A stretch of DNA of 64,000 bases from Anniella stebbinsi (taxonomy: Eukaryota > Chordata > Lepidosauria > Squamata > Anniellidae). Location: NCBI GenBank assembly GCA_029215795.1, contig JARDYH010000007.1, forward strand, positions 21,401,263-21,465,262, in the 5' to 3' direction. This document shows positions 10,485 to 20,826 of this stretch, piece after piece. Every line of letters starts with the position of its first letter. Position 1 is the stretch's first letter. The notes below the pieces were generated by a model, which made no database searches, was not told where the DNA came from, and was given only the letters and a program-made list of their open reading frames with translations. Position numbers and translations under genes: made by a program.

Positions 10485-10965
10485 AACTAGATATTCATTA
10501 AACAAAAAACCTACGGTTTACAAAAACAATGTTAAAGCTCTACAGTTTCCAACCAAACACCAAAAAGCAGAGAAATTGGGAGTTCAGGCTCACAAGCCTT
10601 AACTCCACATCCTCCCTAAGGAGGCAGAAAGTGCAAGTGAAATTCTCATTTTCCCAAAGCAGATAAACCATGAGGACAGGATGGAAAATATGATATGCAG
10701 AGGTGACTGTGGGGTTGTGGAAAACTGATAACGAACAACTTAGGGCCACCTATTTCTCTTTTTTTTGTTTAGAGCAGCCCTTCCCCAACCTGGTGCCCTC
10801 CAAAGGTGTTGGACTACAACTCCCATCATTGCAAGTCAGTATGGCCCATGGTCAGGAATGCTGGGACTTGTCATTTCAAAAATCTAGATATGCAATTTGA
10901 TATGCAGAGGTGACTGTGGGGTTGTGGGAAATGATGATGAACAACTTAGGACCAGCTACTTCTCA
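10485..10965 (+). repeat. Dispersed repeat R1, copy 1
   Basis: Shares near-identical sequence with 11945-12480 (inverted) and 27885-28320 (direct). The common order is GGTTTACAAAAACAA, GCAGAAAGTGCAAGTGAAAT, AAACCATGAGGACAGGATGG, ATATGCAGAGGTGACTGTGG, TTTAGAGCAGCCCTTCCCCA, then GTTGGACTACAACTCCCATC. A 70-base portion (GATATGCAGAGGTGACTG...) is repeated in tandem at 10898-10965. The TACAACTCCCATCAT tail resembles the ZNF143 site. Superfamily unknown. Confidence 0.8.
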
Positions 10966-11944
10966 TTTCTTAGAGATTCATTTCTTATGCAACCCAACAC
11001 ATCTGACAGGCACCAGGTTGGAGAATGTTGTTCAGGAACAAAGGAAGGCAGAATGTAGATCTCCAGATGTTTTGGAATTCAACTTGTAAAAGCCCCTATC
11101 AGCATGGGCAGTTATCAGGAATGCCGCGAGTTGATGTCCAAAACATCAGGATAGATCTATTTTCTGCCCACATCTGTACTAAAGTATGATGTTTTCCAGC
11201 ATTAAGTTATGTGATCAATCAAGGAACTACAAAAGAGCTGCATCACCTTAAATAAACTGTATAAACCAAATGAAACAACAATGAATGAATCTTGAATACC
11301 TAATCCGGATAGCCCTTCAGAGATCAACATTAGTTTTCAACACATGGCATCGGATGTCTATTTCTTGAATATCAGATAAAGGATTTCTTTTACTTGTTCA
11401 GCAGTGTGAAATCAAAGGCAGAGCTACCACCTAATACTTTCATGCTAAGCATTATTTTAAAATTAAGTATGAAATGATTTTTGTCTTCCACATAACATGA
11501 GAGTTAAAGTGCAACACATCTGGAGAGCACCAAGCTGGAGAAGGTTGACTCCTATACATGTCTTCTCAGAAGCCAGTGCCACGGAATTCACTAGGCTTAC
11601 TCCCAAGAGGTATAGGATTGCAAACCAATCTCATCTGAAAGGTGTTCTAGACAGCCAAACTAAACCTCTTCTGCTCCTCTGTTGCTTTGATGAGATGATG
11701 TATTGTGGAGGGATTGTGGGGAGTGAACAGTATATTTTGTATAAATACATTTTAAGAAAAAAAAAGCATTTGAAGGGCAGGATATTGACCAAAAGTTGGA
11801 AGTGCCTGGCACATGCTCTGGTTCTAGATCTGTAATGAATAGTTCCCCTTTTGGTATCAAGCGTGCTGCTATATGCAAGATGTGTTGGAGAGAAAAGTAT
11901 TGGGCAGACCCTGTATTTGGTAAGGATATGGAACAGCATTCCCC
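10966..11944. other. No gene; short ancient repeat fragment
   Basis: 11552-11627 contains TTCTCAGAAGCCAGTGCC and GCTTACTCCCAAGAGGTATA, a worn copy of the CTCAGAAGTAAG...CTTACTCCCAGGTAAG repeat also seen near 25790, 26452, 26708 and 43275. The rest is unassigned. Confidence 0.5.
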
Positions 11945-12480
11945 ATCTTGTTGCCCTCCAGGTGTTTGAGATGACAAGTCCCAGCATTCCTGACCATGGG
12001 ACATACTGACTTGCAATGATGGGAGTTGTAGTCCAACACCTTTGGAGGGCACCAGGTTGGTGAAGGGCTGCTCTAAACAAAAAAGAGAAGTAGGTGGCCC
12101 TAAGTTGTTCGTTATCCGTTTTCCACAACTCCACAGTCACCTCTGCATATCATATTCTCCATCCTGTCCTCATGGTTTATCTGCTTTTGGAGAATAAGAA
12201 TTTCACTTGCACTTTCTGCCTCCTTAGGGAGGATGTGGTGTTAAAGCTTGGGAGCCTTAACTCCCAATTTCCCTGCTTTTTGGTGTTTGGTTGGAAACTG
12301 TAGAGCCTTAACATTGTTTTTGTAAACCATAGGTTTTTTGTTTAATGAATGTCATGGCTTTGTGTAACGGGTGACTGGATATTATACAGTTGACAACCAA
12401 GCAGCATCAGCCAGGATGTAATACCATCTTGATATCCAATATTAAATCAAAGCTAGTGTTATGAGTTGAACTCATTTTTA
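11945..12480 (-). repeat. Dispersed repeat R1, copy 2 (inverted relative to copy 1)
   Basis: Inverse complement of the 10485-10870 sequence with few differences, extended by a segment (TTGTGTAACGGGTGACTGGA ... AATCAAAGCTAGTG) also present at 27900-28020. With copy 1 it forms an inverted repeat with a spacer of about 1.1 kb. A 169-codon frame on the minus strand (11631-12140) is a translation of this repeat and not a gene. Confidence 0.8.
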
Positions 12481-12499
12481 AAATTAATAAATCAACCGA

Positions 12500-13177
12500 A
12501 GTGCTTGCATCTCCCTTATTTTTAAAGATAAAGAGATGAAACCTGGCATCATGGTAGCTTTTAAGTAGGGATATAGCTATGTCAGGTTTGAAACAGATCC
12601 GTTCATGCCTTGATTTTTAGGAATTTTTTAAAGTTCAAACAGAAATCTCTTTGGGGTCTAGGACCTTGAGCAGTACAAGTTTAAAAAAATGAAATTAAAG
12701 ATAAAGAGATGAAACTTGGCACCATGGTAGCTCTGAAGTAGGGATTTAGCCAGCAAGTTGGAAGCAGATCTGTTAATCCCTTGATTTTTAGGAATTTTTA
12801 AAATTTCAATTTAATTTTTTTAATTCACTAAAATGCTTACAATTGCATGGTAGCTCTTAAGTAGGGATTGAGCCATGCCAAGTTGGAAGCAGATCTGTTT
12901 ATGCCTTGAGTTTTAGGAATTTTTAAAACTTGAAACACAATACTCTTTGGGGTCTAGGGCCTTGAGCAGTACATTTTTTTAAAAAAGAAATTAAAGATGA
13001 AGAGATGAAACTTGGCACCATGGTACCTATTAAGTAAGGCTTTAGCCATGCCAACTTGGAAGCAGATTGGTTCATGCCTTGAAGTTTAGGATTGTTTTTG
13101 AAGTCAAACTTTTTTTAAAAAAATCCTAAAAATCAAGGCATGAACCGATCTGCTTCCAACTTGGCATGGCTCAATTC
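12500..13177. repeat. Tandem array of ~145-bp modules ending in an inverted partial module
   Basis: Four head-to-tail modules begin near 12524, 12698, 12842 and 12991. Each carries a GAGATGAAACYTGGCAYCAT block, TTAAGTAGGGAT, GGAAGCAGATCTGTT and ATGCCTTGATTTTTAGGAAT. From 13121 the last block recurs in inverse orientation (CCTAAAAATCAAGGCATGAA). The layout is the same as the modules of the large palindrome at 48102-51337, though the sequence is only loosely similar. Confidence 0.75.
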
Positions 13178-13790
13178 TAGGGTGACCACTAGGGTTTGGC
13201 GTAGTGGCTAAAGTGTTGGACTGGGAGCTGGGAGATTCGGGTTCTTCTCCCCACTTGGCCATGGAAAGCCATTGGGTGACTTTGGGCCAGTCGCAGACTC
13301 TCAGCCCAACCCACCTCACAGGGTTGCTGTTGTGAGGATAAAATGGAGAAGAGGAGGATTATGTATGCCGCCTTGGGTTTATTGGAGGAAAAAAGGTGGG
13401 ATATAAATGCAATAATAAATAAAAATAAAAAAACCTGTCAGGATTTCCCCAGATTTCTCCTGGTTTTTGATTTTATGCAATAGTTTATAATAACCTGGAA
13501 TTACACACTTTCTACTTTAAGGCCACTATTGGCGTGGCAGGGGGGAATGACATGCTTTTTGGAGGTGTGTCATTCTCTCCCACTGCTCCAATCAAGACCT
13601 TAAAAGGGAAAAACGTGTCATTCCCAGGCATTATAGAAAAGGGCCTGATTGGAGCAGTGGGGTGGGGTGACAATGACATGCTTTCCCCTCCTCCGCTCCA
13701 ATTGGGGACTTTAAGGTGGCCCCAGAAAGCCATTTTCCTGCCCCCCCACTAGGTGTCCTCTTTTTTGGTTTCCCAAATATGGTCACCCTA
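13178..13790. mobile_element. hAT-type MITE with 8-bp target duplication, interrupted by a SINE
   Basis: Ends are TAGGGTGACCAC and, in inverse complement, TAGGGTGACCATATTTGGGA. Flanks are ctcaattc (13170-13177) and ctcagttc (13791-13798), 7 of 8 identical. Between the left end and the body (from about 13433) lies a tRNA-derived SINE, so this MITE is older than the SINE and younger than the module array it landed in. The interior has its own inverted repeats around GACATGCTTT. Confidence 0.85.
13189..13432 (+). mobile_element. tRNA-derived SINE (MIR/CORE-like)
   Basis: Head has a Pol III A-box-like TGGCGTAGTGGCTAAAG and a B-box-like GGGTTCTTCTCC. The core reads TGGGTGACTTTGGGCCAGTC, then CCCACCTCACAGGGTTGCTG and TTGTGAGGATAAAATGGAGA. 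The tail is GTGGGATATAAATGCAATAA followed by A-rich sequence. Related copies are at 41347-41604 (plus) and 26970-27090 (minus, partial). Confidence 0.88.
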
Positions 13791-13794
13791 CTCA

Positions 13795-13925
13795 GTTCTT
13801 GCATAGGCTGCATTTCCATCCCTAGATATTTACTCAAAAGTAAGACCAGTTGAATTTCCTTGGTTCTTGAAAAGCAACACACTTGCTTTTAGATTTGCCA
13901 GTCTCAGCATTCTATGTGTGCTATG
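13795..13925 (-). repeat. Dispersed repeat R2, copy 1
   Basis: Inverse-complement match to 27425-27565: GGCTGCATTTCCATCCCTAG, TTGAATTTCCTTGGTTCTTG and TGCTTTTAGATTTGCCAGTC correspond in order to sequence there. Family unknown. Confidence 0.7.
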
Positions 13926-14499
13926 AATGCCTGCTCTGTCTGTCCCTATAGTTTCCTGCAAGGTCCAGCCAGGGGAAGCCAGTAAATTAAACCCAGGGGT
14001 GGAGGGTGGGATTCCCTCAAGTTCATCTGACAGCAGGTGCTATAGAACATGGACCTTCCAGGAGTGTTGAGGCTGGATTTCTGGCAGACCCAGCCAGGCA
14101 ACTTTATGGCCTGTTAGTCCCTCCATTTGGTAGCCCGCAGAGCACCTGCCTCATAAAGCATATGGGCACATGAGAACTGTTATTATGGCCTGCTACTTTG
14201 TTTGTCTTTAGTAGTCTGTGGTCCAGATCTCTTCAGAAGGGGGAATAGTGTTATGTGGTTGGGGTCAGTCTAAATTATCTCCAGGGGTCTTACTCAGTGC
14301 CTCTGATAGCAAAGAGATTGAGGATTTCCCCCAACTCTGTTACTCTTGAAGTTACTAGGCCTGTTGAAAATAGAGTTTATAACATAAGCATGAAAACATT
14401 GAATACCCCTTTTAACAAGAAGTCTTAAGATATGAATGGTTTATAAAGAAAAGTAAATGCAAAAGAACATCAGATACAGAAGTGAAATCTGAAACATTA
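13926..14499. other. No recognised feature
   Basis: Unassigned sequence without repeat signature or coding signal. An (AGT)n run follows at 14502-14523. Confidence 0.45.
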
Positions 14500-14800
14500 C
14501 TATTAGTAGTAGTAGTAGTAGTATCCTGCCTTTTGCCCAATGCTGGGCCTCAGGGCAGCCTTACAAAACTAAAACATATACAGCTAAAACCTATAAATAG
14601 AAATATACAAAAGTTAAAAATATAATTAAATACTTTTCAATATTAAAGCATTTAAAACATTTAAAATACATAACAATTTAAAAGTCAAAGGCATAGACAG
14701 AGGTCCAGATTATTTGCCAAAGGCCTGCTGGAACAAAAAAGGGGTTGTCTGCCTCCAAAAACACATCCAGGAGGGAGCCAGTGTAGACTGCAAGGACTAG
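14500..14800 (-). mobile_element. L2/CR1-group LINE 3' end
   Basis: After (AGT)n, the antisense 3' end TATCCTGCCTTTTGCCCAAT, then an A-rich 3' UTR and degraded coding sequence (CCAAAGGCCTGCTGGAACAA; CACATCCAGGAGGGAGCCAG) typical of L2-like elements in this orientation. Confidence 0.65.
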
Positions 14801-15254
14801 AAAGAAAAAACATGTGTACACTTTGCAAAATACAGGACAGTTTAACTGTTTCTAAACCTTATTAGAAAAACAGGGTAACCAGGCTGAAACCAACATTGTA
14901 GGCCCAGAAGCACTTCAAAAGGTTTCAACATTGTACTTAAAATTTAACACCGGCCCAAACTAATTAAATGAAGTGTTTGAAGCTTTCAACTTTATAGCAG
15001 TGTGGACCAAACTCTTAGAAAAGAGGGAAGGAGCACACTGTGTGTGTTTGGGGTGGGGGGATTGAAAGAAAGGTATAGCCACCTATTCCCAGGAGAGATC
15101 TGAAGATCAGGTTACCATGGATCCAGAGGAACCACACCCTGCTTCACCAGTGAGCAAAAGAGCAAACTGGCCTTATGAAGACAGCCCAAAATGCTTTCAG
15201 AGCCAAAGGAAAGCATGTTCCAGAAGAGAAAAGAGAAACTCTTCTTCTTCACTC
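14801..15254. other. No recognised feature
   Basis: Unassigned, A-rich. Short overlapping frames at 15117-15405 run into the next repeat and look non-coding. Confidence 0.45.
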
Positions 15255-15795
15255 AAAAGTTCTGTGCTGGAGGCAGCGGCCATTTCACCCACCCACCCCC
15301 AACATTCTAAGGCAGGAGGGAGGGGGGAGAGTGACGCTACTGAGCATGCCTCGTGCTATGAGGGAAGATGGCCTCCTCATTGTCTTGAATGAGAGGTTAA
15401 AATAGTCCTTAAAAATCAACCGAAGGGAATTTTTAAAAAATGAAAAGCTTTCCACCAACTACAGTGAAGGAGGAAGAAGACCCCACCACTGGATTAATTA
15501 ATAAGGCTCTAGAAATTATGCAAATCGTGAGCACAAAACTCGCAAACTCAAAATCATTTGACAAAAGCAGGGAGACAGGTTTGTGTTCCTTTTTACCAAA
15601 CTTCTTGAAATTTTCAGGTAATGTAAAACAAACATTTCTTTCTGGCACCTGTAAATTTCAGAAAGATTGGTGAAACATTTTTGATTTTATGGCTGTTAGA
15701 ATGACCCCCCCCCCCCCAATTATCACTTTAACATGGCGGAATATGTTTTTTACTGATGGCCCTTAACAATGGAGGCACGACTGTGCCTCCATTAA
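15255..15795 (+). repeat. Dispersed repeat R3, copy 1, with terminal hairpin
   Basis: Matches 25893-26440 in inverse orientation over about 540 bp (GGAGGGAGGGGGGAGAG, GGATTAATTAATAAGGCTC, AGGTAATGTAAAACAAACAT, TTATGGCTGTTAGAATGACC). It contains AAATTTCAGAAAGATTGGTG at 15653-15672, exactly as in the modules of the 48102-51337 palindrome. The right end is an imperfect hairpin GGAGGCACGACTGTGCCTCC (15771-15790). Confidence 0.75.
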
Positions 15796-15924
15796 TATAA
15801 AGTTTTAACACACATAAACCAAAACCATAAGAGAGAAAAGGGAAGAAAATCATTCAGGTTTAAATACATCCAGGGTAATTCCTGACTAGACTGCATCCCT
15901 ATTTTCTTCAAATACTTTAAAGGT

Positions 15925-16060
15925 TGTCACACAGAGGAGGGCCAGGATCTCTTCTTGATTATCCTAGAATGCAGGACACAAAATACCGTGCTCAAGTTGC
16001 AGAAAGCCAGATTCTGGCTGGACATCAAGAAAAACTTCCTGATTGTTAGAGCAATAGGTT
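15925..16060 (+). mobile_element. CR1 LINE fragment
   Basis: Reads LEAxRFWLDIKKNFLI-type CR1 C-terminal coding: AKARFWLDIKKNFLIVRAI is visible as the run QKARFWLDIKKNFLIVRAIG. Short, 5'- and 3'-truncated. Confidence 0.75.
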
Positions 16061-16160
16061 CTCAAGATGCTGGTTTTTTATTTATTTTTTCAAAGTTGAA
16101 GAGCCCAACGCATTTCGGCCTATATCTTTATACAGCCTTCTTCAGGGGGCTATAAGCATT
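16061..16160. repeat. ACGCATTTCGGCC...CCTTCTTCAGG repeat fragment
   Basis: AGCCCAACGCATTTCGGCCT followed by ACAGCCTTCTTCAGGGGGCT. A worn relative (GATGCATTTCAGTC ... AGGCCTTCTTCAAGGGACTG) lies inside the R5 repeat at 53770-53820. I recognise the motif style from vertebrate repeats but cannot name a family. Confidence 0.5.
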
Positions 16161-16984
16161 AATACATATTGTAAAAAACATGGTGGGGACAACATGTGCC
16201 AAAATATATTCTCATTATAAAATCAAGTCGACATATTGCCACAAGAGCCTATGTGCATATGTAAACTGTTTTTACAACATTTAACTTATTACATGAGGAC
16301 AGATTGCTTTATATACTGGTATTTCATTACATACATACAAGGTTGTATTTGCATATGTAATTCCATTCTTGTTCACTGCGTGCCAAATCCATCGATAAAA
16401 CTCATCCGTGCGCCAATTTAAATTATAGACTACTCTCAGAGTTAGGTTTGGTTGTTGTTTTTCTTCCTGAAAAGGAGAGAAGTATTTTAGCCCACAAAAC
16501 TATCAGTCAAATGTTAATTTAGGGGGCAAATTCATTAAAAGAAAAACAGCACAGTCAACATGTGCATTTTCTAAAGACCTTTTTGGATGAAAACTTTGTG
16601 TGCTAGTTGAATGATTCATGAAGAAACATAAAGGGTGACTTACACTGATACATGTCAGCATGTGGAAAGAATCACAATGAATGTATACTTGAAAGCTGTT
16701 GACACTACTGCTGTTTCCCCTTTCTTCATCTTATGAATAGCTTAGTTATAATTTAGGATTTATGTATAAATGGGGAAGAGATGTCAGCAGCGTTTAAACA
16801 TTGACCATTGGGAATGTCGGGACCAATCCTTTGGGAACAGCCTATCCAAGTTCAGCCAGTGTTCTTGACTCAAGGTCAGTTTATTTATTTAATATTTATT
16901 AAGGGAGGGGTCTACGAAATTCTCACTATCATTTAACTGAGGAGCAGTCCAATCAGACAGCAGGAGGACCATTGTAGCCACTAC
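16161..16984. other. No recognised feature
   Basis: AT-rich, unassigned. No coding signal. Confidence 0.45.
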
Positions 16985-17120
16985 AGCAGCCCTCCTGGAC
17001 AACCATGTGTCAGGGATGTTTTATGGTGGATTCCTGCATTGACCAAGGGGTTGGACTCGATGGCCTTACAGGCCCCTTCTTACTCTGCTAGTCTATAATT
17101 CTATGATTCTATGATTCTAC
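16985..17120 (+). mobile_element. CR1 LINE 3' end with ATTCTATG repeat tail
   Basis: GGTTGGACTCGATGGCCTTA, then CTAGTCTATAATTCTATGAT and a repeated ATTCTATG tail, the diagnostic 3' terminus of sauropsid CR1 elements. Confidence 0.9.
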
Positions 17121-17176
17121 CTGAGTTAGTGTAGCATTATTCAGACTGCATCTTCTGCCATTGAGGAGGACATATT

Positions 17177-17402
17177 GGCTGAATTCGGACGACACAATAA
17201 GCAACTGGGGGGGAGGAAACAATTGTCAGTTGTATTGACTATCGTGTCATCTGAATGCTGCCATAGTCAACTCAGTGCTGATCCTAATCCACACCACAGT
17301 TGATTATTTATTACCATGTTGTGTGGGGAGTACCCCCTAGATGAACAACTGTAAAGTTGATTATTACCTCACCATTGACTATCGTGTTGTCCAAATTCAG
17401 CC
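17177..17402. mobile_element. MITE with GGCTGAATTCGGACGACAC ends
   Basis: Left end GGCTGAATTCGGACGACAC. The right end in inverse complement is GGCTGAATTTGGACAACACG. Internal subterminal repeats are built on GTTGATTATT and CAACTGT. It belongs to the same terminal-repeat family as 59566-60070 and the GC-rich element at 62372-63983. Flanking trinucleotides are ATT and AGT, so a target duplication is not clear here. Confidence 0.75.
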
Positions 17403-17466
17403 AGTGTAGGTGAAACAACCCCAAACAAATTGGTGGTTGAAGAACTCCTCCAGGTGACTTCGTTGT

Positions 17467-17742
17467 CAGCTGACCATATGAAAAACTGGGCAGGGCTCCT
17501 GTATCTTTAACAGTTGCATAGAAAAGAAATTTCCCTCTCCATCACAACAGTTAAAGCTGCAGGAGCCCTGCTCTCTATTGTATCGGGTCACCCTTGTATA
17601 GCTTCTGCAGCTTTAACTGTTGTGACGAAGAGGGAATTTCACCAGGAACTAATTGCTTACAAATGACACCGGCTGAAATTCCCTTCTCAATACAACTGTT
17701 AAAGATACAGAACCTCTGTCCTCCTTTTCACATGCTCACCCA
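17467..17742. mobile_element. Palindromic hAT-type MITE, copy 2 (worn)
   Basis: Left AGCTGACCATATGAAAAACT, right (inverse complement) TGGGTGAGCATGTGAAAAGG. The interior has the family blocks TCTTTAACAGTTGCATAGAA and GAGGGAATTTCACCAGGAAC. No clear target duplication. Confidence 0.75.
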
Positions 17743-18802
17743 ACTCAGTTACTCCGAGCCAGTCCCTAGCCAAAACTCTGGCTGGAGCTTCAACCTCAGC
17801 TTTGGGCTGAGAACTGTTGGTGTGGCCATGCCCCTGCCATCATCTGGCCCACGAAGGGCCAGGTGGGTACTAATTAGACTCTCATGCCAATGTGTTCCCC
17901 ATCCCTGCCATACTCCATTGACTTCACAACTTTACATCGCGCCCAGACCTGCTGCAGGTACTGTCGCTCCCACTGAGTGTTGATGTCATTGTTTTAAATA
18001 GCCTTCCCCACACTGATGACTGTTCTGCTCACACCACCACAGTAGAGCATGGCAAATTCAACACCCAATCACTACATACCACCCCCAGTAGATAAACCCC
18101 GAACAGAAACCACAAACCAGATGATAGGGTGGATGGCATAGGGCTGTAGGTCTCTTCCGTGCACACATAGCCCATCTAATGAAGAACACGTCATGGGGAG
18201 AAAAGGAAGAAGTGGACCACTTGCACAAAAAGGGGGCCACTTTGCAGAATTGTTGCATCCTGTACACACATGGGCATTTGAGCACATTGCTAAGACTTCT
18301 CCTTGAACCCTTGCAGGTAGCCTGCTTCAGGGCTCCAGACACAAACACCAAATTCCCAATCCAGCAACTGGGGGTTTCATGGCAGAACACTTCACATGGT
18401 AAGCAAGAGGTATTGGGACACATTCTGGACTCAAGGGTATTGAACCTCTGACCTTCCTGTGGTCCCAATATGGCCTTCTGTGATTCATCAGATGGTCATA
18501 ACCCTACCCTATATCACCAGGCAGTCCTGACTTTCCCCGTGCACCCTGATAGTTCAGAGGCTTCACATATAGTCCATAGTATTTCCCCTCCTTCAATGTC
18601 TAACTGTTGCATCTGTCACTCGTATCTCCCCCATATAACCCTTTCAACTGTCACTCTTATTTCCTGCATATAACCCATACTTTTCTATTTGTGAACATTG
18701 TCTCTTGTCTGAACTGCATTGGTCTGACATTCTTCCTCACCCAACAGCAGGGAGCATGTCTTCCACATGCAGTGAGACACTCATTTTCATGGTCAGCTGA
18801 GT
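17743..18802. other. No recognised gene
   Basis: Contains a 136-codon minus-strand frame (18058-18468) rich in Cys, Pro and Trp that I do not recognise. It has no convincing promoter, splice sites or domain. Otherwise unassigned. Confidence 0.4.
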
Positions 18803-19124
18803 TAGGGTGACCATATGGAAAGGAGGACCGGGCCCCTGTATCTTTAACCATTGCATAGAAAAGGGAATTGCAGCAGGTGCCATTTGTATACATGCAGCAC
18901 CTGGTGAAATTCCCTCTTCATCACAACAGTTAAAGCTGCAGGAGCCCTTCCTTCTTGATCAGATACAAAAGAAGGCATGGGTCCTGCATCTTTAACCATT
19001 GTGAGGAAGAGGGGATTTCACCAGGTTCTTCATATATATACAAATGACATCTATTGAAATTCCCTTTTCTATGCAACAGTTAAAGATACAGGAGCCCTGT
19101 CCTCCTTTCCATAAGGTCACCCTA
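18803..19124. mobile_element. Palindromic hAT-type MITE, copy 3, with 8-bp target duplication
   Basis: 322 bp, TAGGGTGACCATATGGAAAG at the left and TAGGGTGACCTTATGGAAAG as inverse complement of the right. Flanks agctgagt (18795-18802) and agctaagt (19125-19132) match at 7 of 8 positions. Internal hairpins as in copy 1. Non-coding. Confidence 0.9.
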
Positions 19125-20636
19125 AGCTAAGTTCTCTCTTGGCAAAGCCAAAGGCCAGACACTCCCTACTCCAACTATTGCTGCTGCTGCCCAAACAGTT
19201 ATGTTCCCTTTTCCCTTAGAGGCCCGTGCCCTGGAAGCATGGAGAAGAACAAATGGCCTTAGATTAATTCATCTAACCAAGAAAATGACCTAAGCATATT
19301 GTTAAAACATCATGGGTTTTTTTTAAAGGGAGGGGGAGAAGCCATGCATTATGAGATTTGTTGGTACCTTGGGATGACAGAAAGCCCTAAGAACCTTGAT
19401 TAAAGTGTACTTTGATTGCAGAATAGAATGAGGGACTCAATGAAAACTCCCTTGCTCGACGTAATGAAATAAGAGGTTGGCAGGAGTTGTACGGCCAACA
19501 GATTTCAGTGTGCAACTTGGCAGATAAAATATGTAGTAGATAAAATCAAGCACGACCTGATCAATGCACTGCAGAGCTCCACACTGTCATATCAATTTCA
19601 GTTCTTTTGAAAGAGGAAGTGAACTTTGGGGGTTAATTTGTCAATTGTCCATTTTTAAAACATGGAAAGGGGAGGAAAGTGTGTGTGTGTTTCATTTGCA
19701 AACATAATTCCCTAGACCTGTTCACTATCCCTTATGACTTCTATTACTTCCCACATCGCTCTCATTGCCTTTGTGCCTCATTAATTATACTTTCCCTTGT
19801 TTGTTGTATACGATTTAACAACTTTGAAAACAAAAAGAAGAAGAAAAGAGGCAAGAAATTATGATGGCGAGGCAGTAGTGTACAATATATAACATAAAAT
19901 TAATAACCATTGGAGGAAATGAACCTTTGGCTCCAGCCCACTGTGTTTTAATCAAGAGTAAGAAGTAACTGCCCTGGGCCAACAATATGAGATGAGATGA
20001 CGACTATGTAATTGGGTTGTTGATTGGTTCTATGAACTGGGAATTAGAACAGCTAGGTTCTTCTTCTTAAGAATGGTTCTACCCAACAGTACTTCCCAAA
20101 CTCAACTATACATTCACAGTTGTACCACCCCTCACATCGCAATAGAAGCACTCTCTCTTTGAAAATATTCTCTAGTGAATAACAGAATTAAAGCTCATAT
20201 TCAAACCATGTGTTGATACAATATACTTAAACTATAAATCAAAGCATATAGACAGATCTGTATTAATTTGCTATGTTGTTAATTAACAGCATTCTCTGAT
20301 CCATAGAAACCTCCACTCTCATAATTAGCTTGCGGCAATTATCACTAAATTGCAAGGAAATTATATTTTTTAATAAAGTGGTACAGCAGAGAGGAGAACA
20401 TTAATTTACACGTTTTTTGAGTCCCCTGCATTGGAATGAGCAAGCATGCATGCCTATGACAGAAAGGATGCCAAGTTGTTCACTTATAAAGAACAGTAGG
20501 AGCTGCTTGGAACTCAGAAATTCTATATGTATGGCACTCTCTTTAATTGTATTCCAAGGAGAGACATAATTCACTGGCCACTAGAAACTGAATAATTCAG
20601 TCCTGGAATTTCTGCTACAGAATGATTATTTGCCAA
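19125..20636. other. No recognised feature
   Basis: AT-rich and repeat-poor to my eye. No coding signal. Possibly single-copy DNA. Confidence 0.45.
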
Positions 20637-20826
20637 TGTTAAAGTTGCAGGGGCCTTGTCTTCTTTTGTATATGGTCACTCTAGTATAGTGACTGCAACT
20701 TTAACTGTGATGAAGAGGGAATTTCACCAGGAACTAATTGCATACAAATGACACTGGCTGAAATTCCCTTTTCTCTACAACTGTTCAAGTTACATGAGCC
20801 CTGTCCTTCTTTTCATATGGTCAGCC
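20637..20826. mobile_element. Palindromic hAT-type MITE, copy 4 (left half missing)
   Basis: Retains the centre (ATGGTCACTCTAGTATAGTG), the GAGGGAATTTCACCAGGAAC block and the right end TTTTCATATGGTCAGCC. The left terminus is truncated. Confidence 0.85.

Noticed and set aside
11631..12140. 169-codon minus-strand frame
   Set aside because: It is a translation of dispersed repeat R1, which has other copies without the same open frame.
18058..18468. Cys-rich 136-codon minus-strand frame
   Set aside because: Looked like a small secreted protein, but there is no signal peptide, the cysteine spacing fits no family I know, and there is no upstream promoter or exon structure.
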